A stretch of 20,031 bases of DNA from Pelargonium cotyledonis. Taxonomy: Eukaryota > Streptophyta > Magnoliopsida > Geraniales > Geraniaceae. Every line of letters starts with the position of its first letter. Positions within the stretch are counted from its first letter, which is position 1. Shown here piece after piece: positions 1 through 11,600 of the stretch. Location of the stretch: contig JAYMTA010001438.1 in assembly GCA_036897625.1 (NCBI GenBank), positions 1 through 20,031 on the forward strand. Direction: 5' to 3'. The notes under the pieces were generated by a model. That model searched no databases, was not told the DNA's origin, and saw only the letters and a list, made by a program, of their open reading frames with translations. The position numbers and the translations under genes are program-made.

Positions 1-1
1 C

Positions 2-3000
2 CCCGTTGACTACCTTAGGGCCTACGTCTCCGACCTCGGCGACCACCGCGCGCTCGAGCAGCTGCGTCGAATTCTTCGCTTGATTCCTTCTCTCAAGGTT
101 GTGTCGGTGCTGCCGACGCCGGCGAGGGACCCGACGCCGATTTCGCTGGTACCGTTTGCTAGACTGAGGGTTTTGGAGCTCCGAGGGTGCGATTTGTCCA
201 CCTCCGCTGCGAGAGGGTTGCTGGAGCTCCGGCATACTTTGGAGAAGATTGTGTGCCACAATTCCACGGTGAGGATGATGATTTGGAGATTTTTGTGTTC
301 AATTCGAATGAAATTTGAACTCTATTGAGCTCAGTTGGTTTGTTCAAGTACATTTTTTGCTTTTGAATTTTTATCCTCGCCAATTCAGCTCTGATTATTT
401 GCTTCCCTTGTCTCTCTGATTGCTTATAATTTTGACAGTTTAAATGCTATTTCTTATTGATTGTGTTGTTCATAGATTTTGTTCTCAATTCTAAGGAAGT
501 TTGAACTCTATGAGACTCATTTGGTTTGGTTCAGTACATTTGTTGATCTTGAATTTTGATACTTACTATTTTAGTTCTGATTATTTGCTTCTCTTGTCTC
601 TGATTTCTTAAATCATTTTGACAGTTCAAATACTATGTCTTATAGATTGTGTGGTTTTTCATGATTGTGTGTTTTCTTGAGCAAACGTAGGATGCTCTTC
701 GTCATGTGTTTGCCAGCAGAATTGCAGAGATAAAGGGCATGCCGCAGTGGAACCGCTTATGGTTTGTCTCTTGTGCATGCAATGGCTTGGTTCTGATGGA
801 CGAGTCTTTGCAACTTCTTCCTGCTGTAGAAACTCTTGATTTAAGTCGAAATAAGTTTGCGAAGTTGGATAATCTTGGGAAGTGCACGAAACTGAAGCAT
901 TTGGATCTTGGTTTCAACCAGTTGAGGTCAATTGCTCCATTTATGCAGGTAAGGAATTGCTTATTACTTACTAGTGATAGATCTCTTCATGGAAATTTGA
1001 AGACTTAAGTTAAGCATGCTTGTTTTAAAGTTGTTGAACTGTGGTTATGGTGTGATTGATCTGAACTTCTAGTGATGCATTATTTTTTGTCTCAAACCAC
1101 ATTATAATCTCTATTTTAATTCTATGTTTATCTTCGATGACCCAGACACATAAATACATGCATGCACATATTTTATGCATTCTGCACATTATGAATGATT
1201 TATATTTCTTAAGGAGATATAGTGTCGCCTGTCGAGAGATCATGCCTCTTAAGACCCAGCTCCTAGCTTAGAATGCATAGCCTGATTTAATTATATGTTG
1301 CTATTATGACTACCGAAATTCTATGACTTCTTATATTAGTAATTTTCATATACCGGCCAGTATGATTTCTCTCAAATGAATTTCATATTGCATAGACATG
1401 TCAATTACAGAGAAAGATAAAAGTGAAGTGACATGTTGTGGCCCAACTATTTTTGCCTTCTACTATGATTTTCATTTTGTTTAGGGTTTAGCTTTGGACC
1501 TACACACCAATGTTGTTGGACTATGCAGGTCTCCTGTCCAATTGTTAAACTTGTTTTGAGGAACAATGCTCTGACTACATTGCACGGGATTGAGAATTTG
1601 AAGTCACTTGAAGGGCTTGATGTTTCCTACAACATTATTTCCAATTTTACAGAGCTAGAGGTTCTTACGGGTCTTCCATCGCTGCAAAGCGTGTGGTTAG
1701 AAGGAAATCCGTTTTGTTGTGCCCGATGGTATCGATCACATGTGTTCAGCTACTTCAACAATCCAGATAAAGTAAGCCATCATTATATGATTTTAGACTT
1801 CTGGTTTGTGCACTATGAAGTTTTATTTGGTAGTCATTTGAGTATGAAATTTAATTGAATTTTACATTACTTTATAATATTCTCAATTTTTCTGTCAACG
1901 TACAGTTTATGTTTTCTTCATGTGTATGGGTGATCAGATGGAGTTAGACGAGAAAGTGATGAGCACCAGAGAGTATTGGCAAAGACAAATTATTATTGCA
2001 AGCAGGCAGAAGCAACCTGCTAGCTTTGGCTTTTACTCTCCAGCTAAAGTTGATACTGGACAGGGGAGTATAAATAGAAAAAAGGTATGTGATAGTTGAA
2101 GTTGTTAGGAATTTATGCTCCCTGATTGTTAAGTTGGGAAATCATATGCTGCTTTACGAGAACTGGGGCAGAATATGCTTTAGTCCTGACACTCATAGAT
2201 GTGATGATTGAGAATTAATACATGTTGGTCTTATCCGCTCCCTTAGTTTTCCCTCTCCCTTCTGAGAAAGGGAAAAGTAGCACCTTCTGCCGTTCTGGAC
2301 ACATGGTGAAAGTGTACATGGTGAAAGTGTACATGGTGTAGCAAAATTTCCCCTTATAATTTGGAGATATTGGTGCAGATTTCCTTCCGTTTTTAAAGAC
2401 CATGTAGAACTTCTTTACAGTGTATATGCTATATACTATGTGTCTGGTACAAGTGACATCCTTCATTATTGCTCTCAGTTTTAATATATATTTCCCCTGC
2501 AGAAGAAGACATGCCGGCTAGCTTCTATTGAAAACGAAGGAGGAAGCTTCTATGCATGTTCAGATCAAGATTCTGTTACTTATGATGTTGAGATTGCAAG
2601 CCAGGAGGAGAACGTCGTATCTGACGATGAGGCTGAGATAGTTGATTTGATGAATAAAGTTGAACTCATGAAGAAGGAGCGCTCTGCTATGTGGCTGTGG
2701 GAGTTTAAACAGTGGATGGACGAGACCTCCGAGAATGCTGTTGCAAGTAGTAAATACGGTGGGACCAAGTTGAACCCTGGTAAAGAAAATTATATGAACA
2801 AAAAGATGAGAAATAGACATGTTGGTGAAAGCTCAAGATATGCAGTAGACTCTACTCAAGATTCAGGAGATGAGAGTAGTACAAATATTTTGGAATCTGA
2901 TAATTCCTTTGCAGATACATCTGTCCATTTGCATACCCATCAATATTATGATCAAATTGGTTTGAAGGGTGTCTCGTTGCCCGACTTTGGTAGAGCAGAT

Positions 3001-5840
3001 ATAAAACAGGGACATCGGGAAAGTACTAGTTCTTTGTCTGTTCAAGCTGACAGCTCCCTTTCAGACACCTTTACTGCTCAAGAGGGTAAGTGGATTGTTG
3101 GAAATGCCAGCACTTCTCCATTGAATGCCATCGAGAGTATAGTGGGGTCATATTCATCCTCTGATCGTCCCGGATCACCTCCTCATTACCAAGAGGACAT
3201 TCTGCATCGCCGTCACAACTTAGTGGAAGAAATTTTGCAGCTTTCGGTTGAGTCCTACTCTGTAGCATCATCTGATAGTGATACGAGCTCCAGTGAAAAT
3301 GATCTATGCCAATTTGAGCTAGCAGTTCCTGAAGCTGATTGGTCTCAAAAAGAAAGCATGTACAGGTTTTCATCTGTAAGCTTTGACAAAGATAATAATT
3401 ATGAGAAAAGATATGATTTTACAACGATTAAAGAAAACGGCGTATGTCTCTTAGATTCGTATACTGAACAAACCTCTAGTACTTTGGAACTTCTTGACCA
3501 CTCCCGGCAGTTGTGTAGTGATGCTGATTCTTCTGGTGCCCGTGATGGTGAAAGTGCTCATTGTGTTGACCGAGTAGATGACTTGTTAGACAGGAAAACT
3601 AACAACAGGAAGCCTAGAAGAAGATTTATTTCACTACCTGATGAGAATCATATCATTGGGAAGTGCCAACTTGACGATGGTGGTAAATTCCTATCAGGGG
3701 TTTCTTGCTCATCCCCCAGGATTGATGATTTCATCGAGAACTATTTCAATGTAAATATTGCAGATTCCAGTATACATGAGTCTTGTAGACAGTATGTGCG
3801 ATGTGATTGTATAATTGAGAAGGAACCTAGGTATGCTGAAAGGTAAATATTTTCTGAGTATCACTTCTACTTAGAATTTTCATTTAAGTTTTCCCTTGTA
3901 AAGTTTGTTAATCATATTTTGTATATTTCTATCCATCATCTGATGAACCAGTGTGTGCATTGATTCGATTCCATGTTTTACATGATGGAATTGTCTGTGT
4001 GAAATTCACAAGTTATACTCGGGAATGGTCCTTTCATTTATAAGCAATACAAGTTGATATGGCACTGAGTCTCTGTGCTTTTATATGTGGCATTTTCAGT
4101 ATTAACAAACCCTTCAAAAACTGTCTTTTAAAGATCATAACCTTGCATCATTGTTATGCGATGTGTACTTTTCCATCTGTTACTTGTTTATCGTTGTCGT
4201 GCATTCTTTTCATTAAGTTCAATCATGTTCCTCCTAAAGCTCGTAATTTTATATTACTGATGATGGGTTTCTTTGATTTATGACTACTGAAACAATTCAT
4301 TAGTTATGGTTTTTCATCGTTGTACATTATTTTCGTTTTCTGATGTTTCTTCTACACACAGAGAAGCTGTAGTGTTACTGAGCAGTGAACACAAGCTATA
4401 CGTGCTTCTCATTGGTGATGCATTTGATAAGTCAGGTGAGGGTATGATTTCAATTGTTTGTTGCTTCCTGTTAATTATCTGCAATACTGGTCCTTCAACT
4501 TGAAGATTCCTGAAGTTCATTTCAATGGAAATTTTCAGGAAGTGCTGTAAGCTTACTGGGTTGCCATATGGTTGAAGATGTTAGAGAGATCTTGGTTGGG
4601 ATAGGACTTCAGGTTGTGAGGTTAGTCATTTCTGTTAATTTAAGCTACAACATAGCAGATCATTTTCTAAATACTTTTTATTTTACTGCTGGCTAGAGTG
4701 TATATTGAGAGAGACGCAGAATACCAGTTCTTAACAAGGAGCATCGAGAAGTCCAGGCAATTATTTCGTACTCTGCAAGTTATTGATCCATACACAGAAG
4801 ATGAAAAATGTTCTTTAACGAGGTGATTTATTTAGCTTTACCCTCTCAATCCTTAAATTTTGATTTGGTTTTTATTTAAATACAGTAGACGTGTTTAAAT
4901 GTCTGCATCTCTATGTACTTCATGTATATTCCTATATAAGTGTGAAAACCATTTAATTTAGCTTTTATTTCAATTAGTTGGCGAATCATTTAAATTTTTA
5001 ATCCTAATTTATATATATTATGTTTTCTATGTTATGACCGGGTTCTGGAAACTTAAATGGCAGTTTGGAGCAGGTTCAGGTTGAACTGTTTGAGAAAAAT
5101 ATCTGTGGTGGTTCTCAAGTGAGCATATTTCAGTATTCGTTGGTGCTCTTTTGGTGCAGCTGCAATGAAGGTGTGTGTCTCTGGTCAGTGAAGTTTGTAA
5201 TTAGTTATATTTTAAAGCAAGCAAAAATTGACCCTGAGCTATGTTGTGATATGGTTGAGTTTTGGCATTCCCTGGAGCTTTACTTAGGTAGCGTCCGGTG
5301 AAAGTTTTTTGGAATGAGAATGAGAATCAAGAATTGGAATAGAAATGAGATTCCCATTCCATAGCTATTTTCATGACCATAATATCCTAATCCAATGACA
5401 TTCCCATACTCATTCCAATTCTTGATTCTCATTCTCAAACAAAAATTCTAATCCGAATGGTACCTTGGTGTTTGTGAAAATACTAGAGAAGCATTCTAAT
5501 GGACTAGGGTTTTTCTAATTTGGAACAGTATCTACATTTTCTGATGTAGTTATGTAATTTAGCTGTACAGTGTCTTTGATTCCCGCTATCTTGCAACCAT
5601 AGTGTAGTTACTGCCTTACTGGTGCATCCACATTCTAAAGTCCAAACCCGAAACCCGCTGCTGAAGTTACATATCCTAGGCTGTGTTCACTCTTTCAAAT
5701 AAGAGATCCCGCAATTTTTGAGTTATTTGTTAGTAGAATCTTATGGGCCCATAAGGTTCTACAAACAAAAAATATACCCTCATTGGCGGTTTTAGCCTAA
5801 GGCAAAAACTTCTTGGCTTAGACTCCTTGCTCTCTCTCTC

Positions 5841-5873
<33 letters not shown>

Positions 5874-7327
5874 CAGTTATCTTGTTATTCTAAACAAAAG
5901 AATGCATTGCCTGTTGGGTATTCCTGTATCTCTTCTGTTAATTGTTGTACCTTTGCATGTTTTACAATGATGGTTTTGTTGTAAAAATGAACAGAAGAAT
6001 CATGGCTCCCCAGATCGCTCTTTGTGGTCGGAGGACATGTGCTTGTGTGCATTGAAGACCTTATGCGATTCAGCACACTTAAAACGGATGCATCTTCCAC
6101 ATATTTCTTACTCGATACATGTTGCTCCATTACCGACATATCTGAGATGGTAAGCCATATTAATCCCGAAAACCACTTGCAATTGCCTTGATTTTTGATG
6201 AAAATGTGTTTTTCTTTCATTCCTTAGTGCAATGTATCTCTTTAAGACCTTCTTAAGGAATATGTCATGAAGAGCAAATAATTTATCAATTTTACTCTAT
6301 AATAGGTTGTGTGACGAAACTTAATATTTGCTTTGCTGGTTCGGTTAGGTTAGGCTAGGTTAGGGTTAGTTTGGTTCAGAACTTGTGTAGGGGAGACAAA
6401 TGGCCGAATTTCAGTGCTCTGGCCGTCTTGCTATGAATACTTGTTATGTGTATGACATATGTTGATATGGATACATAGGTACAAGAAATCTTGAAACATG
6501 TAAGATAGGTATGGATATTATGTCCCCTTTTTTGTAGAGCCTTCAAAAAGCAACATAGTATAAAGTCTCCCTCCATCCCGAAGTGAGTGCATGTGTTTCA
6601 CTTTTGGAACAAAAATTACGGAGAAGTGAGTTAGAATCGGACATTTTGAGAAACTAGATTATTTCAAATGACAAGGTAAAATTTGTCGTTTGAGATCCAT
6701 GTTTTAGGTATGTTTTGAATTCTCTTGATTTGAGCCAAATCGAAATCCGAATTCTTTGTGCGTCCGAACATTGGATTTTGCTCTAATTCAAGAATCCAAA
6801 TGGACCATAAAAGGAAAGAATAGGGACAATATTTTTAGAGAAACAATAGACTCCAAATGGAGTAGTTGGAAAGCAATATCAAGTGCCACAAGTTCTAAGG
6901 TCTCGAGAATACTCGTATGCTTTGGTTTTTGGAAGTATCGACTTCTTGTGAGGCCTCAAATACAACTTGACTGTAACACCTGCTTCTATTTAGCTTCTTT
7001 GGGCTTGTACAGTTGCTACTTTTTGTGCTTCTATAACATAATGCGTACCTATATAGCTTTGACAAGGTTGATCCCGTGCTCCTTCTACAGGCTATTGAAT
7101 CCAGAAAAAGCCAATGCTTGAGCTTAAGTCTCGAACGTGCTAGGTCAGAGTTCTGCCCTGCAAGAAAAACCGAGAAGGAAACAACAGCTTCCGGCCCTCT
7201 AACATGGAAGCTGAGGTGGTTTTCCGAAGAGAATCTGTTCAAATTCGTCGACCTGCTAAAGGCCCTCCACAGAGAGACAACAACAACAACCGTGTCTCCT
7301 TCCCTTGCAAGATGTATAATACCTTGA
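2..7327 (+). CDS. LRR protein, STK11IP (LKB1-interacting protein)-like; 5'-truncated by window edge
   Basis: Eleven exons join in frame: <2-268, 691-948, 1529-1771, 1938-2084, 2503-3842, 4362-4435, 4539-4620, 4697-4822, 5064-5170, 5995-6149, 7091-7327, giving 1011 visible residues and a TGA stop. All introns are GT-AG. Residues about 113-237 (numbered from base 2) are leucine-rich repeats with LxxLxLxxN patterns (LDLSRNKF, LDLGFNQL, LVLRNNAL, LDVSYNII), followed by a cap-like stretch WLEGNPFCCARWYRSHVFSYF. The large exon 5 encodes an acidic, Ser-rich, probably disordered middle. The last exons encode a conserved, probably folded C-terminal part (LYVLLIGDAFDKSG through SLFVVGGHVLVCIEDL). From memory, this layout matches plant proteins annotated as STK11-interacting-protein-like or 'outer arm dynein light chain 1'-like. 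A scaffold role is inference; no catalytic motif is seen. The start codon lies upstream of the window. Confidence 0.8.
288..662. repeat. 186-bp tandem duplication in intron 1 of the LRR gene
   Basis: Intron 1 (269-690) is almost entirely two diverged head-to-tail copies of one unit, about 288-474 and 475-662. Anchor words recur exactly 186 bases apart: TTTGAACTCTAT at 314 and 500, CTGATTATTTGCTT at 391 and 577, and AATTC at 301 and 487. Small substitutions separate the copies, so the duplication is not very recent. Confidence 0.9.
2301..2340. repeat. 15-bp tandem repeat in intron 4 of the LRR gene
   Basis: The unit ACATGGTGAAAGTGT occurs twice exactly (2301-2315 and 2316-2330), followed by a partial third copy ending in ACATGGTGTA. 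It lies within intron 4 (2085-2502), and no function is apparent. Confidence 0.9.
5287..5464. mobile_element. MITE-like inverted-repeat element in intron 9 of the LRR gene
   Basis: The segment 5316-5340 is perfectly inverted at 5412-5436: 25 bases beginning GAGAATGAGAATCAAG. Imperfect matching continues outward to GGTAGCGTCCGG at the left end and the reverse complement GGTACCATTCGG at the right. Flanking trinucleotides are TTA (5284-5286) and TTG (5465-5467), which could be a decayed 3-bp target-site duplication as in PIF/Harbinger (Tourist) elements. There is no coding capacity, and the length of about 178 bp fits a MITE. The hairpin is seen directly; the superfamily is inferred from the end sequences and could be wrong. 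Confidence 0.7.
5726..5769. repeat. 44-bp near-perfect palindrome in intron 9
   Basis: The two arms of about 22 bases differ at two positions and meet at GGGCCC (5745-5750), with outer ends TTTGTTAGTAGAA and TTCTACAAACAAA. There is essentially no loop, so in RNA it would fold as a tight hairpin. It may be part of an old transposon or a chance palindrome; no protein-coding signal accompanies it. Confidence 0.75.
5830..5873. repeat. Compound microsatellite (CT)n-(TA)n-(GT)n in intron 9
   Basis: A short CT run is followed by a TA run and then about eleven GT units ending just before GTGCAG at 5870-5875. It is a simple-sequence tract in the intron about 120 bases upstream of exon 10 (starting 5995), and probably length-polymorphic. 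Confidence 0.9.
6567..6864. mobile_element. Degenerate Stowaway-like MITE remnant in intron 10 (tentative)
   Basis: The 13-mer CTCCCTCCATCCC at 6567-6579, followed by CGAAGTGAGTGCA, strongly resembles the terminal repeat of plant Stowaway (Tc1/mariner) MITEs. A possible decayed opposite end, AAATGGAGTA, lies near 6855-6864. I cannot see a clean TA target-site duplication, so the right border is uncertain. Intron 10 (6150-7090) is the longest of the gene, consistent with an insertion. Confidence 0.45.
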
Positions 7328-8020
7328 AAGCCCTTCTCCGTTGCTTTTCTTCGCGCCCTACATTCATTTCATTTTTTCAATCTTGGTTTTCGTTTCCTCG
7401 ATTTGTGCTCGTGTTTGCCTGAGTGTGGTTAGTCTTTTTTTCCGAGTGATATTCTTTGATTTGTATTCTTTTAGCACATATACGATCTCACGTGTACAAA
7501 TTGTACAGCATAGAAAGTAAAAAAGACAACAAACCGCACTATGTTCTCTTAGGTTTTTGTTATTTATCTCATGAAGAGCAGTGAATTTGTTCATTTAAGT
7601 TCTTTAATCTCTATGCTTCGATAAATGTTTCGATAAATGTTACACTGTATTTAATAATCTCTGTCTCATAGTGCTTATCTATATTTATATAAAAATATAG
7701 ATTGAATTGAGCGTCTACTTTATTTTCTAATTCTATCTCCAACTAAATGTGACAATTTAGATTTCAAAACAAATATGTTCGGATTCAAAATGTTAAAAAG
7801 ACAAATCGAATTCGAAATGAGTTCAAACTAATTTATATTTGATGTAAAAGTTGTTAGATTCGCTCGTATTTAGTTATGATCTCTATTTCAGTACGATAAA
7901 TATGATTTTAAAATTTAAATTCAGATTTTTTTTTAAATTGTCCATTTTATCCCCAACTAGCTCCTAAAAAGAGGTCGGTATTAATTTATCGAATTACAAT
8001 TCTACCCCCGCAACAAGTTA
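7328..8020. other. LRR-gene 3' UTR and intergenic spacer
   Basis: This AT-rich stretch follows the LRR-gene stop. The first 200-300 bases are presumably its 3' UTR, judged only from typical plant lengths. A small duplication, TTCGATAAATG twice, lies at about 7618-7640. I see no coding signal, RNA gene or intact transposon. Confidence 0.6.
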
Positions 8021-8021
8021 G

Positions 8022-8157
8022 TGGGCCCTATGTGAGGAACGTGGTGGCCACGCGACCCACCCGAAAGCCCAACCAATTGGGAGGGTCTTAACCCGGTAAC
8101 ACGCAACTGTGACAGAAAAGCAATTTCCTACAGACACACAAGCATAAAAACCCTAAT
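8022..8157 (+). promoter_or_regulatory. ABCE promoter with site II elements and a telo box
   Basis: TGGGCC at 8022-8027 and AGCCCA (reverse of TGGGCT) at 8066-8071 match the plant site II consensus TGGGCY. A telo-box-like AAACCCTAA lies at about 8148-8156. In plants these motifs occur together upstream of ribosomal-protein and other translation-linked genes, where TCP-type factors and Pur-alpha-like proteins have been implicated. Their position just upstream of the pyrimidine-rich leader fits the ABCE gene. The motifs are seen directly; regulation is inferred. Confidence 0.65.
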
Positions 8158-8317
8158 TCTTCAATCCACCGTCACTCCGTTGGCTCTCACTCTCTCTCGC
8201 ACTGTGCCGTTCTCGCCTCCGTTGGCTCTCTCTCTCAAGGTCACCTCTGTTCCGCCACCGCCGCGACGCCGGGTGCGCAGCTACCCGGCACCGGAGCTAC
8301 CTCGTCGTCTCTAATCC

Positions 8318-8623
8318 GTACGTGTTTACTGCGATGAATGAGAATTAGATTCGAAATTGAACTTGTTTTTGTTTATTTCTGTTTTTTTTTCCTATGAATC
8401 TTGCTGTTTAAGAAGCGATTAATCATCCGAATCCACCTTTTTGTTTTTGAATTCGATGTAGCTTAGATTTGATTATTATCATCACCATCAGTTTGCGCAA
8501 TTTAAGTATGTACTTTTTCGTTGATGAAAGTAAGAAATTTGTTGAGGTAACTGAGAAATATGTGTTGTTTTTTACCTGATTTTGTTGTGTGCTCATTGAA
8601 TTTTGCCCTATTTGCGTTGGTAG
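8318..8623 (+). other. Probable 5'-UTR intron of the ABCE gene
   Basis: A donor-like GTACGT at 8318 and an acceptor TTGGTAG ending at 8623 bracket a T-rich segment between the CT-rich leader and the start codon at 8653. The leader before it repeats CTCCGTTGGCTCTC (8175-8188 and 8217-8230) and contains no upstream ATG that I can see. Plant translation genes often carry such a leader intron, which can enhance expression. The boundaries are hand-placed and unconfirmed. Confidence 0.55.
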
Positions 8624-8652
8624 GGAGTGATTCAAGTTGAAGGAAAGGAGAT

Positions 8653-11600
8653 ATGTCGGATCGATTGACTCGGATTGCTATAGTGAGCTCCGATCGGTGC
8701 AAGCCGAAGAAGTGCAAGCAGGAGTGCAAAAAGAGCTGTCCTGTGGTCAAAACTGGTAAAAAAGCTATTTTTTGTCCTCTTGAGTTTGGTGTGTTGCCCA
8801 ACTTAATGCGGTCTCTCTAATGTGTTTTGCATGTTTCTGGATCGCACAGTTTTCTTTTAGTGAAGCACTGACTTTGATTAGTTGTTTAACTATGATACAC
8901 AGTTATTTGTTAACCTTCAATTAGTATATTTTTCTGCTCTTTTGCCCATGTGTGGAGTATTTTGTTCTGACCCCTTTGTTGACACGATGATTGGACTTGG
9001 ATTTTACCGCTGGTGTGAAATATGTACCTTAGAATAGGAAAATAATAGGATTTTGTTGGTATGGTCCATGGAAGAACTCATGCTTTTGTGAGTAACGATT
9101 ACGGAATTCTTTATAAATATATCTCTCTGTGTAAATTGTAACATTATAGAAAATTGCCATCTATAGTATGAAATCTAATCTATATGGGTGTGTTGTTTTG
9201 ATTGATCCTTGATGATTTGTTGTGATGACTTGACTTGAAATGATTGGACACATATGGGTGTGTTGTTCTGCTTCGATTTCTTTTTCCACTTCTGAGTTGT
9301 GCTGCTATATCTTGATTTATGAATGAGTTGCGTAGTGAAATTTTAGTGTCTGACATTTAATAATTGCAGGCAAACTTTGCATTGAGGTTTCTGCTGCATC
9401 TAAGCTTGCTTTCATCTCTGAAGAATTGTGCATTGGATGTGGTATATGTGTAAAGGTGTGTAAAAAAAAACGATATCCGCTGTTCTCTCTCATTCCTATG
9501 TGGTTTGACTAGATGTGTTTAAGTGACTGTTTGATCTGTGAATACAGAAATGCCCATTTGAAGCAATTCAGATCATCAACTTGCCTAAAGATTTAAATAA
9601 GGATACAACCCATCGTTACGGTCCTAACACGTTTAAACTACACAGGTTAGATCACTACTGTTTTTGGAAATTGTGGCTTTATGTATCTCTTGTTTCAGAT
9701 AATGGAAAATTTGCAATTACAGGTTACCAGTCCCAAGACCTGGACAAGTTCTTGGTTTGGTTGGAACTAATGGTATCGGCAAGTCAACTGCTCTCAAAGT
9801 ATTGGCTGGCAAGCTCAAACCAAATTTGGGCCGCTTTAATGTAATACTCTTAGGTTACAATTTTCTATTTGATCGTAGATGCATACGTGATGTTTATCTT
9901 ATTTGGTAACATTCTTTTGCAGAACCCTCCAGATTGGCAAGAGATATTGACATACTTCCGAGGGTCTGAGCTGCAAAATTATTTCACCCGTATCCTAGAA
10001 GATAATTTGAAGGTACTTTTTTTAGTTTAAACAACTCCGGATTGGCTGGCAAGCTTAAACCAAATATTCTTTTACATGTGTTATTAACTTATTATAGGAA
10101 TTTTGCATTTTCAAGTATTTGTAGAATGTTCGGATTATCAATTGAATGGTGTTTTGTTGCTTCTACCCCATGTTATTGTTGTCTTAATCGTTTACCATCT
10201 TGAACTGACCTGGATTTCTCTTTCACACTAAAGTTTGATACACCAAATTCAGTACCTAGATCGTGCATGGTTGTTGCTCAATATCTCAGAGGAGAACTAT
10301 TTTGACTTGTCTTGAATAATATTTTTTTGTAGACTTGGATAGTATGATATTATAAATTTCAAATTCAGCGTTGAACTTTGAGGTATGTGATTTGAGATCG
10401 AGTTGTATGCAAAATTATGTTTTGCCATTTCGGCAATTGATCCTACTTAACGACTTAACTAACTTGATGAGTCACAAAGATTTTAATGCCTGCCCTTTTT
10501 TGCTGCTTAAACTCATTATATGCATATTAATCAACTTATTTTATAAGATTGTAGAGCCACCTCAATAAATGGATAAGTTTCTACAATTTTGTGCATGTTC
10601 TGAAGAATTGGAAGCAGATGACATGATTATTTTTAGTAGTTACATTGCCATGCCTCTTACTATGATTTTTATTCATCTGTTTAGAGATCATAAAATATCT
10701 GTATTCTATTTCCAGGCTATCATCAAGCCGCAATATGTCGATCATATTCCAAAAGCAGTTCAAGGCAATGTTGGGCAGGTGCTTGAGCAAAAGGATGAGA
10801 GGGATGTGAAAGCTGAGCTTTGTCATGATCTCGAGCTGAATCAAGTCATAGATCGAAATGTAGGGGATTTGTCTGGCGGAGAGCTCCAGAGATTTGCCAT
10901 TGCTGTTGTTGCCATACAGAATGCAGAGATATACATGTTTGATGAGCCTTCTAGTTATCTTGATGTGAAACAGAGGCTTAAAGCTGCCCAAGTTATCCGT
11001 TCATTGCTCAGGCCCAACAGGTTTACATCCGGTTTTGTTCTCAGTCTTCAACTTATTTGTATTATGGACTTATAATAAGATGCTTAAGCTTACAACTCTT
11101 ATTTCAGCTACGTCATTGTTGTGGAGCACGATCTTAGCGTCCTAGATTACTTATCAGACTTCATCTGCTGCTTGTATGGGAAGCCCGGTGCATATGGAGT
11201 TGTAACTCTTCCCTTCTCTGTGAGAGAAGGAATCAATATATTCTTGGCTGGATTTGTTCCTACTGAAAACCTACGGTTTCGGGACGAGTCTCTTACCTTC
11301 AAGGTAAAAACCTGTTTTAGAAGTGGCCCCCCTTGTTTCTGGAGTACATTCTCATTCTCTTCCCTGCTTTCTGTAGGTGGCTGAGACTCCACAAGAAAGT
11401 GCTGAGGAAATTGAAACTTATGCAAGATACAGATATCCAACTATGACTAAAACTCAAGGAAATTTCAAGCTTCGTGTGGTTGAGGGTGAATTTACTGATT
11501 CTCAGATTATTGTGATGCTTGGAGAGAATGGGACAGGGAAGACAACATTTATTCGTATGCTGGTATGTCTTCTTCACATTGTCTTGGTACTCTTTACAGT

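Noticed and set aside
3829-3842. Alternative donor CTAG|GTATGC for exon 5 of the LRR gene
   Set aside because: The AAAG|GTAAAT donor 13 bases downstream keeps the reading frame into exon 6 (AER|EAVVLL), whereas the upstream site would shift the frame.
6756-7121. Plus-strand open frame inside intron 10 of the LRR gene
   Set aside because: It runs across the 3' splice site into exon 11 in the wrong frame, and has no recognisable domain.
9180-9270. TGATGA words in an ABCE intron suggesting a C/D box snoRNA
   Set aside because: No CTGA D box at suitable spacing and no terminal stem could be found; the stretch also contains a simple 70-base-spaced repeat of TATGGGTGTGTTGTT.
10581-10991. Minus-strand open frame of about 136 residues
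   Set aside because: It is the shadow of ABCE exon 7 and the adjoining intron; it has no conserved motif of its own.
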